Assembly (NCBI GenBank): GCA_035934235.1
Contig: DASYYB010000025.1
Span: 62,001 to 126,000, forward strand
Reading direction: 5' to 3'
Length of the DNA: 64,000 nucleotides
Origin: REEB95 sp035934235
Lineage (GTDB): Bacteria > Pseudomonadota > Alphaproteobacteria > ATCC43930 > CGMCC-115725
Below are positions 53,219 to 62,682 of the stretch, piece after piece (positions within the stretch are counted from its first letter, which is position 1; each line of letters starts with the position of its first letter). The notes under the pieces are model-generated. The model saw only the letters and a list, made by a program, of their open reading frames with translations. It was not told where the DNA came from and searched no databases. The position numbers and the translations under genes are program-made.

Positions 53219-53836
53219 ATGTCCGTGATTTCCCGCCGCTTTCTGATGGTCGCGACCGCCGCCATCGCTCTCGCTCCGCCATTCGCCGCGTATGCCGCCG
53301 ACAACGGTGCGGTCGCAACCGTGAATGCGTTTTACGATACGTTGTTGCAAGCCATGAAGGGCGGGAAGCAACTCGGGTTCGCCGGTCGCCGCGATCTATT
53401 GACGCCGGCCCTGACCCGCGCCTTCGACTTGCCGTTGATGACCCGGATCACCGTCGGGCCGCAATGGGCCAGCCTCTCCGCCGACGACCAGCAGAAGCTC
53501 ATCCAAGCGTTCAGCGACTACAGTGTCGCGACCTATGCCAACCGATTCGACGACTATTCGGGCGAGAAATTCGACGTCAGCCAACAGGCGGCGCGGTCAA
53601 CCGGCGGCGACGTTATTGTGCGTTCGAAGCTCGTGCCCGGTAGTGGCGACCCGGTCGAACTCGACTACCTGATGCGCCAGATCGGCGGCACGTGGAAGAT
53701 CGTCGATATCTATCTCAGCGGCACGATCAGCCAACTCGCCGCGCAACGGTCCGAGTTCACCTCGGTCCTGCGCAAAGGCGGCGCTGCCGCTCTTATCCGG
53801 ACTTTGCACGACAAGGCGGCTCAGCTCGCGAGCTGA
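53219..53836 (+). CDS. hpnM: Hopanoid-associated periplasmic MlaC-like protein HpnM
   Basis: 205 residues with a twin-arginine-like signal peptide (ISRRFLMVATAAIALAPPFAAYA). The mature protein begins VNAFYDTLLQAMKGGKQLGFAGR, with LMTRITVGPQWASLSADDQQKLIQAF, which I recognise as HpnM, the Ttg2D/MlaC relative of hopanoid clusters. Such proteins carry lipids across the periplasm. A GAGG lies just before ATG 53219. A strong palindromic terminator overlaps the end. Confidence 0.85.
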   Translation: MSVISRRFLMVATAAIALAPPFAAYAADNGAVATVNAFYDTLLQAMKGGKQLGFAGRRDLLTPALTRAFDLPLMTRITVGPQWASLSADDQQKLIQAFSDYSVATYANRFDDYSGEKFDVSQQAARSTGGDVIVRSKLVPGSGDPVELDYLMRQIGGTWKIVDIYLSGTISQLAAQRSEFTSVLRKGGAAALIRTLHDKAAQLAS

Positions 53837-53848
53837 GCCGCTTTATTC
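53816..53848 (+). terminator. Rho-independent terminator at the end of hpnM
   Basis: The 26-bp sequence at 53816-53841 is a perfect palindrome (arms of 13 bp, GCGGCTCAGCTCG) followed by TTTATT. It contains the hpnM stop codon and should end transcription of hpnM; because it is symmetric it may also reduce antisense reading from mlaA. Confidence 0.75.
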
Positions 53849-53974
53849 GTGACTGTCGCCGCCCGCGGTTTGTGCCGCGCTTTGCGGCCGCGCCGGCGTC
53901 GAGCCATCGTCGAGACCCTCAAGCCCCACTGGCGACGGCGCCGGCGCGCCGTGGCGAAGCTCGGAGGCGCGATG

Positions 53975-54670
53975 TTACCGCCACAAGCTGCGAATTGCGG
54001 CGTAATAGTCGATCGAATTCTTCTTGAGCTCGTCGAGCTCGTCCATATGGTTGGCGTATTCGTCGATGCCCTCAGCGCCGAAGCGATACCAAGTCGCGCC
54101 GCGGTGGCCGTAGTAGGCGGCCAGCCAATCGAACGGATCGGCGACACTGTCGGCGCCCATGCCGATGGCATCACGCGGGTTTGACGGCCCTAAAATCGGC
54201 AGCACGAGATAGGGGCCGTCGGGAACGCCGTAATGATAAAGCGTCTGTCCGAAATCGCCCGATTGCTGCTGCAGCCCCGAATCGTTGGCGATATCCCAGA
54301 GGCCGCCGATGCCAAAGGTGCTGTTCGCGAGGAACCGGCCCGTAGTGACGTCGGCCGCGTGCCACTCGCCCTGGACCATGTCATTCGCCCAGATTACCGG
54401 CTCGTCCAGGTTCTGCAGGAAATCATGAATCCGGTCGCGGCCGAATTGGGGAACGGCCCAGACATAAGCCTTCGCGATCGGCCGGACGACGTAGGTATAG
54501 AAGTAGTCGTTGGCTTTGAAAATGACCCGATTGGTCGGCTCGAAGGGATCGTTCGTGGCTTCGAACTCGGCGCGTGCGGCCGGGTCGGTGGGTGGCGTGG
54601 CGCAGGCAACCAGCGGGAGGAGCAGACCCGCGAGGAGCAGCGCACGGATCGTTCGGATCGAGTTGCGCAA
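53975..54670 (-). CDS. mlaA: MlaA/VacJ outer-membrane lipoprotein
   Basis: 231 residues. The signal peptide ends in LLLPLVAC, a lipobox with the lipidated Cys, so it is outer-membrane anchored. ATNDPFEPTNRVIFKANDYFY and the TFGIGGLWDIA and GPSNPRDAIGMGADSVADPF segments match MlaA, which extracts phospholipids from the outer leaflet. Next to hpnM it suggests a link of hopanoid and phospholipid traffic. No ATG fits the signal peptide; TTG 54670 is the best start. Confidence 0.88.
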   Translation of the reverse strand: MRNSIRTIRALLLAGLLLPLVACATPPTDPAARAEFEATNDPFEPTNRVIFKANDYFYTYVVRPIAKAYVWAVPQFGRDRIHDFLQNLDEPVIWANDMVQGEWHAADVTTGRFLANSTFGIGGLWDIANDSGLQQQSGDFGQTLYHYGVPDGPYLVLPILGPSNPRDAIGMGADSVADPFDWLAAYYGHRGATWYRFGAEGIDEYANHMDELDELKKNSIDYYAAIRSLWR

Positions 54671-54837
54671 GTTGGAGACCGGCTTTGTCCTTAGTGTGGC
54701 CGCGTTAGCGAATCGGATGGTGCACCGGCGTTTATGTCCGCATGGTTGACAGCGGTTCGCGCGAATGCAACAGCATTTTTTATTGGGGTCGATAGCTAAA
54801 CCCTTGACGCTTCGGGACCGCATGCAGTGGTGGGTGG

Positions 54838-55992
54838 ATGCAATTGGAATGGCTTGTTTTTCTGGGGTGGGCGTGCCTGGCGGCCAGTGTTGCCGGCTTG
54901 CTATACCTGGCATTTTCCGCATATGCGGTCCGAATCCTGTTGGGCCGACCGCGCCATAGCGTCGCGGCGACTCCGATTACGATCCTGAAGCCTCTGCGCG
55001 GCGCCGACGTCGGCCTATACGAGAATCTCCGCTCGTTTTGCCAACAGACTTATGCGCCGTTCCAAGTCGTTTTCGGCGTCGCCGACGCGGACGATCCTGC
55101 GGTGCCCGTGGTTCGCCGCTTGATCGCGGAGTTTCCGGCGCTCGATCTGGTTCTTGTAACTGGTGGCTCGGCCCGCGCGCCGAATCGCAAGGTCGCCAAC
55201 CTGATGAACATGCTGCCGGCCGCGCGGCATGGACAGCTGGCGATCTCCGACAGCGACATGCGCGTCACGCCCGATTACCTCGCGACTGTTGCGCCGCTGC
55301 TCTCCGCGCCGGAGGTTGGTCTGGTGACTTGCCTCTATCGTGGCGTGTCCGCCGGAGGCGATTTCTGGTCGCGTGTCGCTTGTCTGCACATCAATCACGG
55401 ATTTTTTCCAGAAGCCGCCGTCGGCGAAATGCTGGACGCAGGCGACGGCGCCTTCGGTGCCACGCTGGCGATGTCGCGGGCGACTCTCGACGCCATCGGC
55501 GGCTTCACCGCGATCGCGGATCAACTGGCGGACGATCATGCGCTCGGCGCGGCGGTGCGGCACGTGGGCCGCCGTGTCGCGTTGGCGCCGATGATCGTTG
55601 ACAACATCGTCTTCGAACCCGGGCTTGGCGCGTTGTTCCTTCATGAACTGCGCTGGGCGCGAACCGTGCGCATGGTGGCGCCAGCTGGTTACGCCGGATC
55701 GGTGATCACTCACCCGGTCGCGCTGGCGGTACTCGCGATCCTGATCCACCCGTCGGCGTGGTCGTTTTATGGCCTAATCGCGGCGATTTTGACGCGCTTG
55801 GGCACGGTTTGGCTCAATGGCCGGGCTTTGGCCCTTGGCCGAACACCGATTTACCTCATTTTACTGCGCGATGGGTTGTCGTTTGCCGTGTTTATCGCTA
55901 GCTTCTTCGCGCGGAACGTGGCTTGGCGCGACCGGCGCTACCGGATCGGCACAGGCGGCCGCCTTACCCTCGACGGAGACAGTTCGGTATGA
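54838..55992 (+). CDS. hpnI: Hopanoid biosynthesis glycosyltransferase HpnI
   Basis: 384 residues: N-terminal membrane helix (LEWLVFLGWACLAASVAGLLYLAF read in part), then TILKPLRGADVGLYENL, DSDMRVTPDYL, a GAAVRHVGRRVA loop and LRWARTVRM, the (Q/R)xxRW region of ceramide-glucosyltransferase-type GT2 enzymes. HpnI transfers N-acetylglucosamine to ribosylhopane/BHT in related bacteria. The stop overlaps the hpnJ start by 4 bp. Confidence 0.88.
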   Translation: MQLEWLVFLGWACLAASVAGLLYLAFSAYAVRILLGRPRHSVAATPITILKPLRGADVGLYENLRSFCQQTYAPFQVVFGVADADDPAVPVVRRLIAEFPALDLVLVTGGSARAPNRKVANLMNMLPAARHGQLAISDSDMRVTPDYLATVAPLLSAPEVGLVTCLYRGVSAGGDFWSRVACLHINHGFFPEAAVGEMLDAGDGAFGATLAMSRATLDAIGGFTAIADQLADDHALGAAVRHVGRRVALAPMIVDNIVFEPGLGALFLHELRWARTVRMVAPAGYAGSVITHPVALAVLAILIHPSAWSFYGLIAAILTRLGTVWLNGRALALGRTPIYLILLRDGLSFAVFIASFFARNVAWRDRRYRIGTGGRLTLDGDSSV

Positions 55993-57416
55993 TGAAAACG
56001 TTGTTCCTGCAACCGCCTTCGTTCGAGGGTTTCGATGGCGGCGCCGGCTCGCGCTATCAGGCGCGGCGCGAGATTCGCTCGTTCTGGTATCCGACGTGGC
56101 TTGCCCAGCCGGCCGCGCTTGTCCCGGACAGTCGATTGATCGACGCGCCGCCGGCCGGCATCACGCTCAACCAGGTTCTGCCGCTGGCCAAGACCTACGA
56201 TCTCGTCGTCGTGCACACCTCGACGCCGTCCTTTGCGAACGACGTCAAGGTCGCGCAGGCGATGAAGGATCAGAATCCGCGGCTGAAGATCGGCTTCGTC
56301 GGCGCCAAGGTCGCGGTCGAGCCCGAGGAAAGTCTCAAGGCATCGACAGCCGTCGACTTCGTCGGCCGCAACGAATTCGATTTCACAATCAAGGAAGTCG
56401 CCGAAGGGCGCACCTGGGACCGTATCGACGGGTTGAGCTACCGCAACGACGCCGGGGTCATCGTCCACAATCCCGAGCGCGCGACGCTCGAGAACATGGA
56501 TGCGTTGCCCTTCGTCACCGAAGTTTACCGGCGCGACCTGCGGATCGAGGATTATTTCATCGGCTACCTCAAGCATCCTTACGTCTCGCTCTATACCGGA
56601 CGCGGCTGCAAATCGCGCTGTACGTTCTGCCTGTGGCCGCAGACCGTGGGCGGACACCGATATCGGGTACGCAGCGTCGATCACGTGGTCGAGGAGATCC
56701 GCCTCGCCAAGCATTATTTCCCGCAGGTGCGCGAGTTCTTCTTCGACGACGATACGTTCACCGACAACCTGCCGCGCGCCGAGGCGATCGCCAAGGAGCT
56801 CGGCAAGCTCGGCGTGATGTGGTCGTGCAACGCTAAGGCGAACGTGCCACTCGAAACGCTCAAGGTGCTCAAGGACAACGGATTGCGGTTGCTGCTGGTC
56901 GGCTATGAGTCGGGCAATCAGAAGATCCTGCACAACATCAAGAAGGGTATGCTGATCGACGTGGCGAAACGTTTCACAAAGGATTGCCACGACGTCGGCG
57001 TCACCATCCACGGCACGTTCATTCTCGGACTGCCTGGCGAAACGCGGGAAACGATCCAAGAGACCATCAAGTTTGCGACCGAGATCAACCCGCACACCAT
57101 TCAGGTCTCGCTCGCGGCACCCTATCCGGGTACCTTCCTGCACAAGCAGGCGGTCGAGAACGGTTGGCTCGACACCGCCCATGCCGAACTCATCGACGAT
57201 CACGGCATCCAGATCGCGCCGCTCCAATACCCGCATCTGTCGCACCAGGAGATCTTCGACTCGGTCGAGACCTTCTACAAAAGGTTCTATTTCCGCGCCG
57301 GCAAGATCGCATCGATCGTCGGCGAGATGGTGCGGAGTCCTGAGATGATGGCGCGCCGGCTGCGCGAAGGTGTGGAGTTCTTCCACTTCCTGCGCGAGCG
57401 CGAGCTGGCGCACTAA
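55989..57416 (+). CDS. hpnJ: Hopanoid biosynthesis radical SAM protein HpnJ
   Basis: 475 residues. The start KTLFLQPPSFEGFDGGAGSRYQ is characteristic of HpnJ; the radical SAM motif CKSRCTFC is near the middle and GTFILGLPGETRETI downstream. HpnJ contracts the sugar ring to form the cyclitol ether of bacteriohopanepolyol cyclitol ether. In many species the deacetylase gene hpnK follows; here hpnN comes next on the other strand, so hpnK is not beside it. ATG 55989 overlaps the hpnI stop. Confidence 0.9.
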   Translation: MMKTLFLQPPSFEGFDGGAGSRYQARREIRSFWYPTWLAQPAALVPDSRLIDAPPAGITLNQVLPLAKTYDLVVVHTSTPSFANDVKVAQAMKDQNPRLKIGFVGAKVAVEPEESLKASTAVDFVGRNEFDFTIKEVAEGRTWDRIDGLSYRNDAGVIVHNPERATLENMDALPFVTEVYRRDLRIEDYFIGYLKHPYVSLYTGRGCKSRCTFCLWPQTVGGHRYRVRSVDHVVEEIRLAKHYFPQVREFFFDDDTFTDNLPRAEAIAKELGKLGVMWSCNAKANVPLETLKVLKDNGLRLLLVGYESGNQKILHNIKKGMLIDVAKRFTKDCHDVGVTIHGTFILGLPGETRETIQETIKFATEINPHTIQVSLAAPYPGTFLHKQAVENGWLDTAHAELIDDHGIQIAPLQYPHLSHQEIFDSVETFYKRFYFRAGKIASIVGEMVRSPEMMARRLREGVEFFHFLRERELAH

Positions 57417-57425
57417 CGACTGGAA

Positions 57426-60002
57426 TCAGTCAGGATTTGCGGGCGGCGGGCCGAGCAGCGCCGGCAGCACGATGAACGTGCACAGCAGCGTATAGCCGAG
57501 GGATATCGTCAGCAGCACGCCCATCGACGCGGTGCCGGGATGATTCGACAGGGCCAGACTACCGAACGCGGTGCCGGTGGTCAGTGCGCTGAACAGGATG
57601 GCACGCGCTGTGCTCGATCGCAGTAGGTCAGCGTTGCCAGCGCGCCAACGCATCACGAAATAAATGTCGAACGAGACGCCGATGCCGAGCAACAGCGGCA
57701 ACGCGATGATATTCGCGTAATTGAGCGGCAAGTCGAACACGGCGGTGGTTGCCAACGTCAGCAGACCGGCCAGTAGCAGCGGCGCTAGCACGACCGCGAC
57801 GTCGCGCACACGACGCAACACGATCAAGAGAAGCAGTGCGATTGCCGCGATGGCGATGATACCTGCGGTCACGAAGGCACGGATTACCGTGCGCGCTGAT
57901 TCTTGTATCGTCACGGGCGATCCCGTCGCATCGGGCGCGATGGCGCGGACGGCTTTGACGAAGCGGCGTAGGACGGTGTTGTCGCGCGGATCGCCTTTGG
58001 GATAGGCCTCAACCAACGCACGCCCGTCGGCGGTCACCCAATCGCGCTTCACCGCCGGCGGAATATTGTCGAGCGTGATCTTTTGCGCGCCGAGCGCCAG
58101 GCGGACGTCTTGCAGGCGATTGGGAATTTCGTCGGACAGATTCGCCCGAAGCAGCGGCAGCGGATTGAGTTTCTTCGCCAGCAACCGGTCCAGGACATAT
58201 GCGACGCGCTCGGCACCCGAATAACGATTGGCGATCCCCTTCAATGCGCCGTCAGTCGTGCGCATCGCATCGAGAATCTCAAGATCGGTCGGCGGCGGCT
58301 TGACCGTCGGCGGCGACAGGGTTGGCGCCAGGAGCGTCTTGGCGTCAGCGATGATGGCCAGCTTGGCGTCCTGATCGTCGGGCACGAAGCTCGAAATCGT
58401 GACCGTCTGGTCGACCTCCGGAAGTGCATCCAGCCGTTTCGCCAGCGCCGCGGCAGCGGCCGGCGAGGGGGTCAGGATATCGATCGTATAAGGTGTGTTC
58501 ATCGGATCCGACATCAGGTCATTGAGCGTCGCAACCGACTCGGAGTGTTGGTTCTGCAGGTCGAGCGGATTGAAATCGAAGTGGATGTAAGGCACGGCAG
58601 CAAGGCACAGCACGGCCACGATCGCCGCCCCGATCAGCACCGCGCCGCGGCGCCGTACGAGTAGGCGATCTGCCGTGCGCGCCCAGGCGAAGCCGACGGG
58701 GCGCGGCTCGCCGCGAGGTCGCATAAGAGCGATCAGTGCCGGAAATAGGGTGAGATTGAGCACAAGAGCGATGAGCATGCCGACGCCGGCGATCCAGCCA
58801 AGTTCGGACACGCCGCTGTAATCCGTCGGGACGAAGGCGAAGAAGCCGACACCTGCGGACAAAGCCGCAACGGCCATCGCGCGACCGATGCCGCCGGCCG
58901 CGCGCGTCAAGGCTTCGGTCAGGTCGCCGACACGATAACGTTCGTCGCGATAACGCACGCTGAATTGGATGCCAAGATCGACGGATATGCCGACGAACAA
59001 TACGGCGAATGCGACCGAAATCGGGTTGAACGGGCCGATCGCGAGCACGGCGAAAGCGGTGGTCGCCGCAAGTCCGACGATTAGCGTGATCACGATGGCG
59101 GCAAAGATGCGGAGCGAACGAAGGGCAAGCAGCAGCCACAAGCAAAGCAGTCCGAGGGACAATGCCGTCGAAAATCCGGCGCCTTTGGCGAGCGTCGCTA
59201 GCTGATCGTCGTCGAGCGCAACCGAGCCCGTGACCCGGACTCGCACGCCGCGGTCCGGTGTCAGGCCGAGCTCGGTGGCGGCACTGCGCACCGCGTCGAT
59301 CGCGTCCGCGCCGGGCGTCAGTGACTTATAATCGAGCGCCGGCTGCATCAGAACGATACGACGCAAATCGTCGGGCGCCGGCGCCGTATTGCTCAGCATG
59401 GTCTGCCACGACAGGGGCGCGTAGGTGCCCGCAAGCGTGCTCTCGGCCGCGCGTTCGACGCCATGCAACGCCGCCGAGATGTCGCGCGGTTGGACGGCGC
59501 CCTGCTGAACGGCTTGAACCATCAAATCGACGATGCCGAATACGCCACGCAGGCTCGGATCGGCTGCCAACGATCCGAGAAACGGCTGTGCCGCGATCAT
59601 TTGATTGGCGTAGTCCTGCACCTGCGTTTTCGGCAGGAAAAGCAGCCCGTTGCGGCGGAAGAATTGGTTGAGATCCGGCAGGCGGACGTCGCGGAATATC
59701 GCTGGTTCGCTGCGCAGCTTGTCGGCCAGCGCAATCGCGGCGTCTTCCGTTTCGTCGGGCGTCCTGCCGTCGATCACGACCACCAACAGATCGACTTTCT
59801 GCGGAAACGCCTTGTCCACCTCCTGCGCGAGCTTGCGCCATGGCAGGTTCGCCGAGATTAGCTTGTCGAGATCAGTGTCGACCGTAATCCGGCTTGATGC
59901 GTAAAACCCCGAGGCGATCGCTAGCGCCAGCGCCGCGGCGACGACGATAAGGGCATGCGCGCGCGACCATTCAACCACGCGCGCGATGACACGACCCATC
60001 AT
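57426..60002 (-). CDS. hpnN: Hopanoid transporter HpnN (RND/MMPL family)
   Basis: 858 residues with two repeats of a membrane helix, a large periplasmic domain and five more helices (for example ALSLGLLCLWLLLALRSLRIFAAIVITLIVGL). FVGISVDLGIQFSVRYRDERYR and LLGIGVSFDIYFVMRWR are the paired RND/MMPL loops, in which HpnN has SVDLGIQ and SFDIYF. In Rhodopseudomonas HpnN moves hopanoids to the outer membrane. It converges with hpnJ, 9 bp apart, and starts 164 bp left of the DUF2794 gene. Confidence 0.92.
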   Translation of the reverse strand: MMGRVIARVVEWSRAHALIVVAAALALAIASGFYASSRITVDTDLDKLISANLPWRKLAQEVDKAFPQKVDLLVVVIDGRTPDETEDAAIALADKLRSEPAIFRDVRLPDLNQFFRRNGLLFLPKTQVQDYANQMIAAQPFLGSLAADPSLRGVFGIVDLMVQAVQQGAVQPRDISAALHGVERAAESTLAGTYAPLSWQTMLSNTAPAPDDLRRIVLMQPALDYKSLTPGADAIDAVRSAATELGLTPDRGVRVRVTGSVALDDDQLATLAKGAGFSTALSLGLLCLWLLLALRSLRIFAAIVITLIVGLAATTAFAVLAIGPFNPISVAFAVLFVGISVDLGIQFSVRYRDERYRVGDLTEALTRAAGGIGRAMAVAALSAGVGFFAFVPTDYSGVSELGWIAGVGMLIALVLNLTLFPALIALMRPRGEPRPVGFAWARTADRLLVRRRGAVLIGAAIVAVLCLAAVPYIHFDFNPLDLQNQHSESVATLNDLMSDPMNTPYTIDILTPSPAAAAALAKRLDALPEVDQTVTISSFVPDDQDAKLAIIADAKTLLAPTLSPPTVKPPPTDLEILDAMRTTDGALKGIANRYSGAERVAYVLDRLLAKKLNPLPLLRANLSDEIPNRLQDVRLALGAQKITLDNIPPAVKRDWVTADGRALVEAYPKGDPRDNTVLRRFVKAVRAIAPDATGSPVTIQESARTVIRAFVTAGIIAIAAIALLLLIVLRRVRDVAVVLAPLLLAGLLTLATTAVFDLPLNYANIIALPLLLGIGVSFDIYFVMRWRAGNADLLRSSTARAILFSALTTGTAFGSLALSNHPGTASMGVLLTISLGYTLLCTFIVLPALLGPPPANPD

Positions 60003-60095
60003 GTGAAGGTACTCGTTGAAGCGGCCAGCGGCCGATGCGACTTCAGCAGCGACATCGGCGTCCTACGTACGATGCGCCCTTCTTCCGATCGCCCC

Positions 60096-60116
60096 CGCGC
60101 CGTTCCGAACGGCGCG
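60096..60116. repeat. Perfect 10-bp inverted repeat
   Basis: CGCGCCGTTC and GAACGGCGCG flank a single base, between hpnN and the DUF2794 gene. No T-run follows on either strand, so I call it only an inverted repeat; it may be a weak terminator of the DUF2794 transcript or a protein-binding site. Confidence 0.4.
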
Positions 60117-60166
60117 TTACTTTGGCGAAAATCCCTGTGCTTGCCAAGTGTTTCTGCCGACTGACA

Positions 60167-60568
60167 TCAGCCCGGCGTCAGCAGTGCGAGCGCGCCGATC
60201 GCGCGTCCACCACGTCGCATCTCGCGCTCGAGCTCAGCCAGAACCTCTCGGAGCGTGCTGCCGACGGCAAGTCGCACGCGCCGCTGCAGGAGGGCATAGG
60301 CATCGTGGCGTGATTCACCGGGGGCGCTTTTGACGACCGTAAATAACGGGCTTTCGAGACTATGTCGGAAGATCGAGAAGGTCGCCATGCCATCGCGTTG
60401 ATCGATCGCATAATCGCGCCACGCACCGCGCATCACCTGGCGGCTGTAAATTTGCAGCAACTGATCGAGTTCGGTGCGGCTGAAGAAGACGCGCCGGTAC
60501 CGGCGATGATCGTTGAGGCGGGTGATGGGAGCCATTGACACGCGCGGGGGTTCGCGAAGGCTGTGCAT
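60167..60568 (-). CDS. DUF2794 family protein
   Basis: About 133 residues. RRVFFSRTELDQLLQIYSRQVMRGAWRDYAIDQ, then ATFSIFRHSLESPLFTVVK, is the typical DUF2794 start of alphaproteobacterial proteins. Function unknown. ATG 60568 is used; ATG 60535 (MAPITRL) is a good alternative. It reads leftward and divergently from the yfgM-like gene. Confidence 0.85.
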   Translation of the reverse strand: MHSLREPPRVSMAPITRLNDHRRYRRVFFSRTELDQLLQIYSRQVMRGAWRDYAIDQRDGMATFSIFRHSLESPLFTVVKSAPGESRHDAYALLQRRVRLAVGSTLREVLAELEREMRRGGRAIGALALLTPG

Positions 60569-60717
60569 GCCTGATGCCTCAGTCTTTCCTATTTCGCGGC
60601 TGAAATCCAGCAGCCCTGCCGCGTCGATACGCGCCGGAAAACGCCGTGTCCGGGGTTTGCAGGAACGCCGGCAAGGCGTTATGGTACCGGGCATTTTTCG
60701 CGGGTCGGGGCCGGGTT

Positions 60718-61362
60718 TTGAGCGACATCTTCCGGGAAATCGACGAGGAACTCCGCAAGGAGAACCTCGCGAAGCTGTGGGCGCGTCATGGTCGGTGGGT
60801 GATCGTCGCGGCGGTCCTCGTCGTCGTCGCGACTGCGGTCGGCGTCGGTTGGCGGCAGTACCGCGACCAGCGTAGCGCCGCCGACGGCGTCCGCTTCGCA
60901 GCGGCCCTCGACCTCGTCCGCGACGGCAAGAACAAAGACGCCGCCGACGCTTTCGCGGCTATCGCCCAGCACGCGAGCGCGGGGCACGCCATGTTGGCTC
61001 GCTTCGAGGAAGCGGCGGTCAAGACGCGTACCGGCGACGCTGCCGGCGCACTCACGATTTACGACCAACTGGCGGCAGACACGTCGGCCGATCCGGTTTA
61101 CCGCGCGGCGGCGACGCTGCTCGCGGCCGATGTGGCCCTCGACAAAGGCGACACTGCCGGTGCGATCCAGCGGCTCAAGCCCCTGACCGGCGGTGCCAGC
61201 CCGTGGCACCCGTTCGCCATCGAGCTCACCGGTTTCGCCCAACTGAAAGCCGGCGACAGTGCCGGCGCACGCAAGAGCTTCCAGCAGCTCGCTGACGATC
61301 CCAATGCGCCGCCGAGTGCGCGGCAGCGCGCGGCGCAAATGATCGCGGCTTTGAATCCATGA
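60718..61362 (+). CDS. YfgM-like tetratricopeptide membrane protein
   Basis: 214 residues from TTG 60718. An acidic N-terminus (SDIFREIDEELRKENLAKLW) precedes a single membrane helix (VIVAAVLVVVATAVGVGW) and a periplasmic TPR region (KNKDAADAFAAIAQHASAGHAMLA, GDAAGALTIYDQLA). The order yfgM-bamB-der, as in E. coli, supports an ancillary role at the SecYEG translocon. The stop overlaps bamB by 4 bp. Confidence 0.85.
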   Translation: MSDIFREIDEELRKENLAKLWARHGRWVIVAAVLVVVATAVGVGWRQYRDQRSAADGVRFAAALDLVRDGKNKDAADAFAAIAQHASAGHAMLARFEEAAVKTRTGDAAGALTIYDQLAADTSADPVYRAAATLLAADVALDKGDTAGAIQRLKPLTGGASPWHPFAIELTGFAQLKAGDSAGARKSFQQLADDPNAPPSARQRAAQMIAALNP

Positions 61363-62669
61363 CCTTCCGCCTCGCGACCGGCGTCGCGCTGGCCGTATGT
61401 CTGGCGCTTGCAGCTTGCGGCGGTTCCAAGAAGACCATTCTCCCAGGAACGCGCATCTCCGTGCTCGAGCTGCAAAAGAGCCTGACGCCGGATCCCAAGC
61501 TCGAGGCGACGCCGATCACCTTGCCGCCACCTTTCAACAATCCGGAATGGCCGGGCGCCGGCGGCTATGCCAATCATACGATGTATCATCTCGCGCTCGC
61601 GCCCGCGATCAGCCGCGCCTGGAAAGCGGATGTCGGCGAGGGATCGTGGCGGTACGGCCGTGTCACCGCGCAACCGATCGTCGCCAACGGACGCGTCTTC
61701 GCGGCCGACGCCAACGATGTCGTTTCGGCCTTCGATGCGAAAAGCGGCAACCGGATCTGGCGCTTCGATCCGCAGCCGAAGAATGCCGGTACGCCGATGT
61801 TCGGCGGCGGCATCGCTTATGAGGGCGGACGCATCTTCATCGCCACCGGTTACGCCCAGGTCGTTGCCGTCGATGCCGTAACCGGCAAGGAAATCTGGCG
61901 CCAGAGCCTGGCGAGCCCGGCGCATGGGCCGCCGACCGCTTTTTCCGGCCGTGTCTTCGCGATTACCGTCGACAACGAACTCGAAGTCCTTGCCGCCGCC
62001 GACGGGCATCGGCTGTGGACGCACAACGGCCTGCCGGAACCCACCGATCTGTTGATTGGGGCGAGCCCGGCGGTGCAGGGCGACACGGTAATCGTGCCCT
62101 ATTCATCCGGCGAGCTTTATGCGCTGCGCGTCGAGAACGGCCGGGCTGTATGGTCCGACAATCTCGCGACGTCGCGTCCTCTCGGCGCCCTATCATCGCT
62201 TGCCGACATTCGCGGCCAGCCGGTGATCGACCGCGACCGCGTGTTTGCCATCAGCCATTCCGGCATTCTCGTGGCGATCGATCTGCGCACCGGCGACCGC
62301 GTCTGGGAACAGGATATCGGCGGTACGCACATGCCGTGGGTGGCCGGCGACTACATCTATGTCTTGGCCAACGACCGCGATCTGGTTTGTTTGTTGCGAT
62401 CCGACGGCCACGTGCGTTGGGTGCGGCCGTTGCCGCGTTACGAAGATGAGAAAGACAAGAAAAACCCGTTGCGCTGGTCGGGACCGGTGCTAGCGGGCAA
62501 CCGTCTGGTGGTCGTCTCGTCCAACGGCGAGGCGTTGTCGATCTCGCCCTATAGCGGTCAGCCGCTCGGACAAATGACATTCTCGGCTGGTGTCTATCTT
62601 GATCCGGTGGTGGCGGGCGGTTCGCTCTATGTCATCACCGATGAGGCCGACCTGACCGCGCTGCGGTGA
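61359..62669 (+). CDS. bamB: Outer membrane protein assembly factor BamB
   Basis: 436 residues. A lipoprotein signal ends LALAAC (Cys 20), then PQQ-like beta-propeller repeats (NRIWRFDPQPKNAG, GKEIWRQSL, HRLWTHNG, GRAVWSDNL, DRVWEQDIGG, GHVRWVRPLP), the eight-bladed BamB fold. It assists insertion of beta-barrel proteins by the BAM complex. It precedes der, as in many proteobacteria. Confidence 0.92.
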   Translation: MTFRLATGVALAVCLALAACGGSKKTILPGTRISVLELQKSLTPDPKLEATPITLPPPFNNPEWPGAGGYANHTMYHLALAPAISRAWKADVGEGSWRYGRVTAQPIVANGRVFAADANDVVSAFDAKSGNRIWRFDPQPKNAGTPMFGGGIAYEGGRIFIATGYAQVVAVDAVTGKEIWRQSLASPAHGPPTAFSGRVFAITVDNELEVLAAADGHRLWTHNGLPEPTDLLIGASPAVQGDTVIVPYSSGELYALRVENGRAVWSDNLATSRPLGALSSLADIRGQPVIDRDRVFAISHSGILVAIDLRTGDRVWEQDIGGTHMPWVAGDYIYVLANDRDLVCLLRSDGHVRWVRPLPRYEDEKDKKNPLRWSGPVLAGNRLVVVSSNGEALSISPYSGQPLGQMTFSAGVYLDPVVAGGSLYVITDEADLTALR

Positions 62670-62682
62670 CAGGCTAATCGCC

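Noticed and set aside
55938..57413. 491-residue leftward open frame across hpnJ
   Set aside because: It is the antisense of hpnJ, with no motif and no gene signals of its own; GC-rich DNA commonly leaves such long mirror frames open.
60096..60116. Inverted repeat as a terminator
   Set aside because: No T-run follows on either strand, so it is listed only as a repeat.
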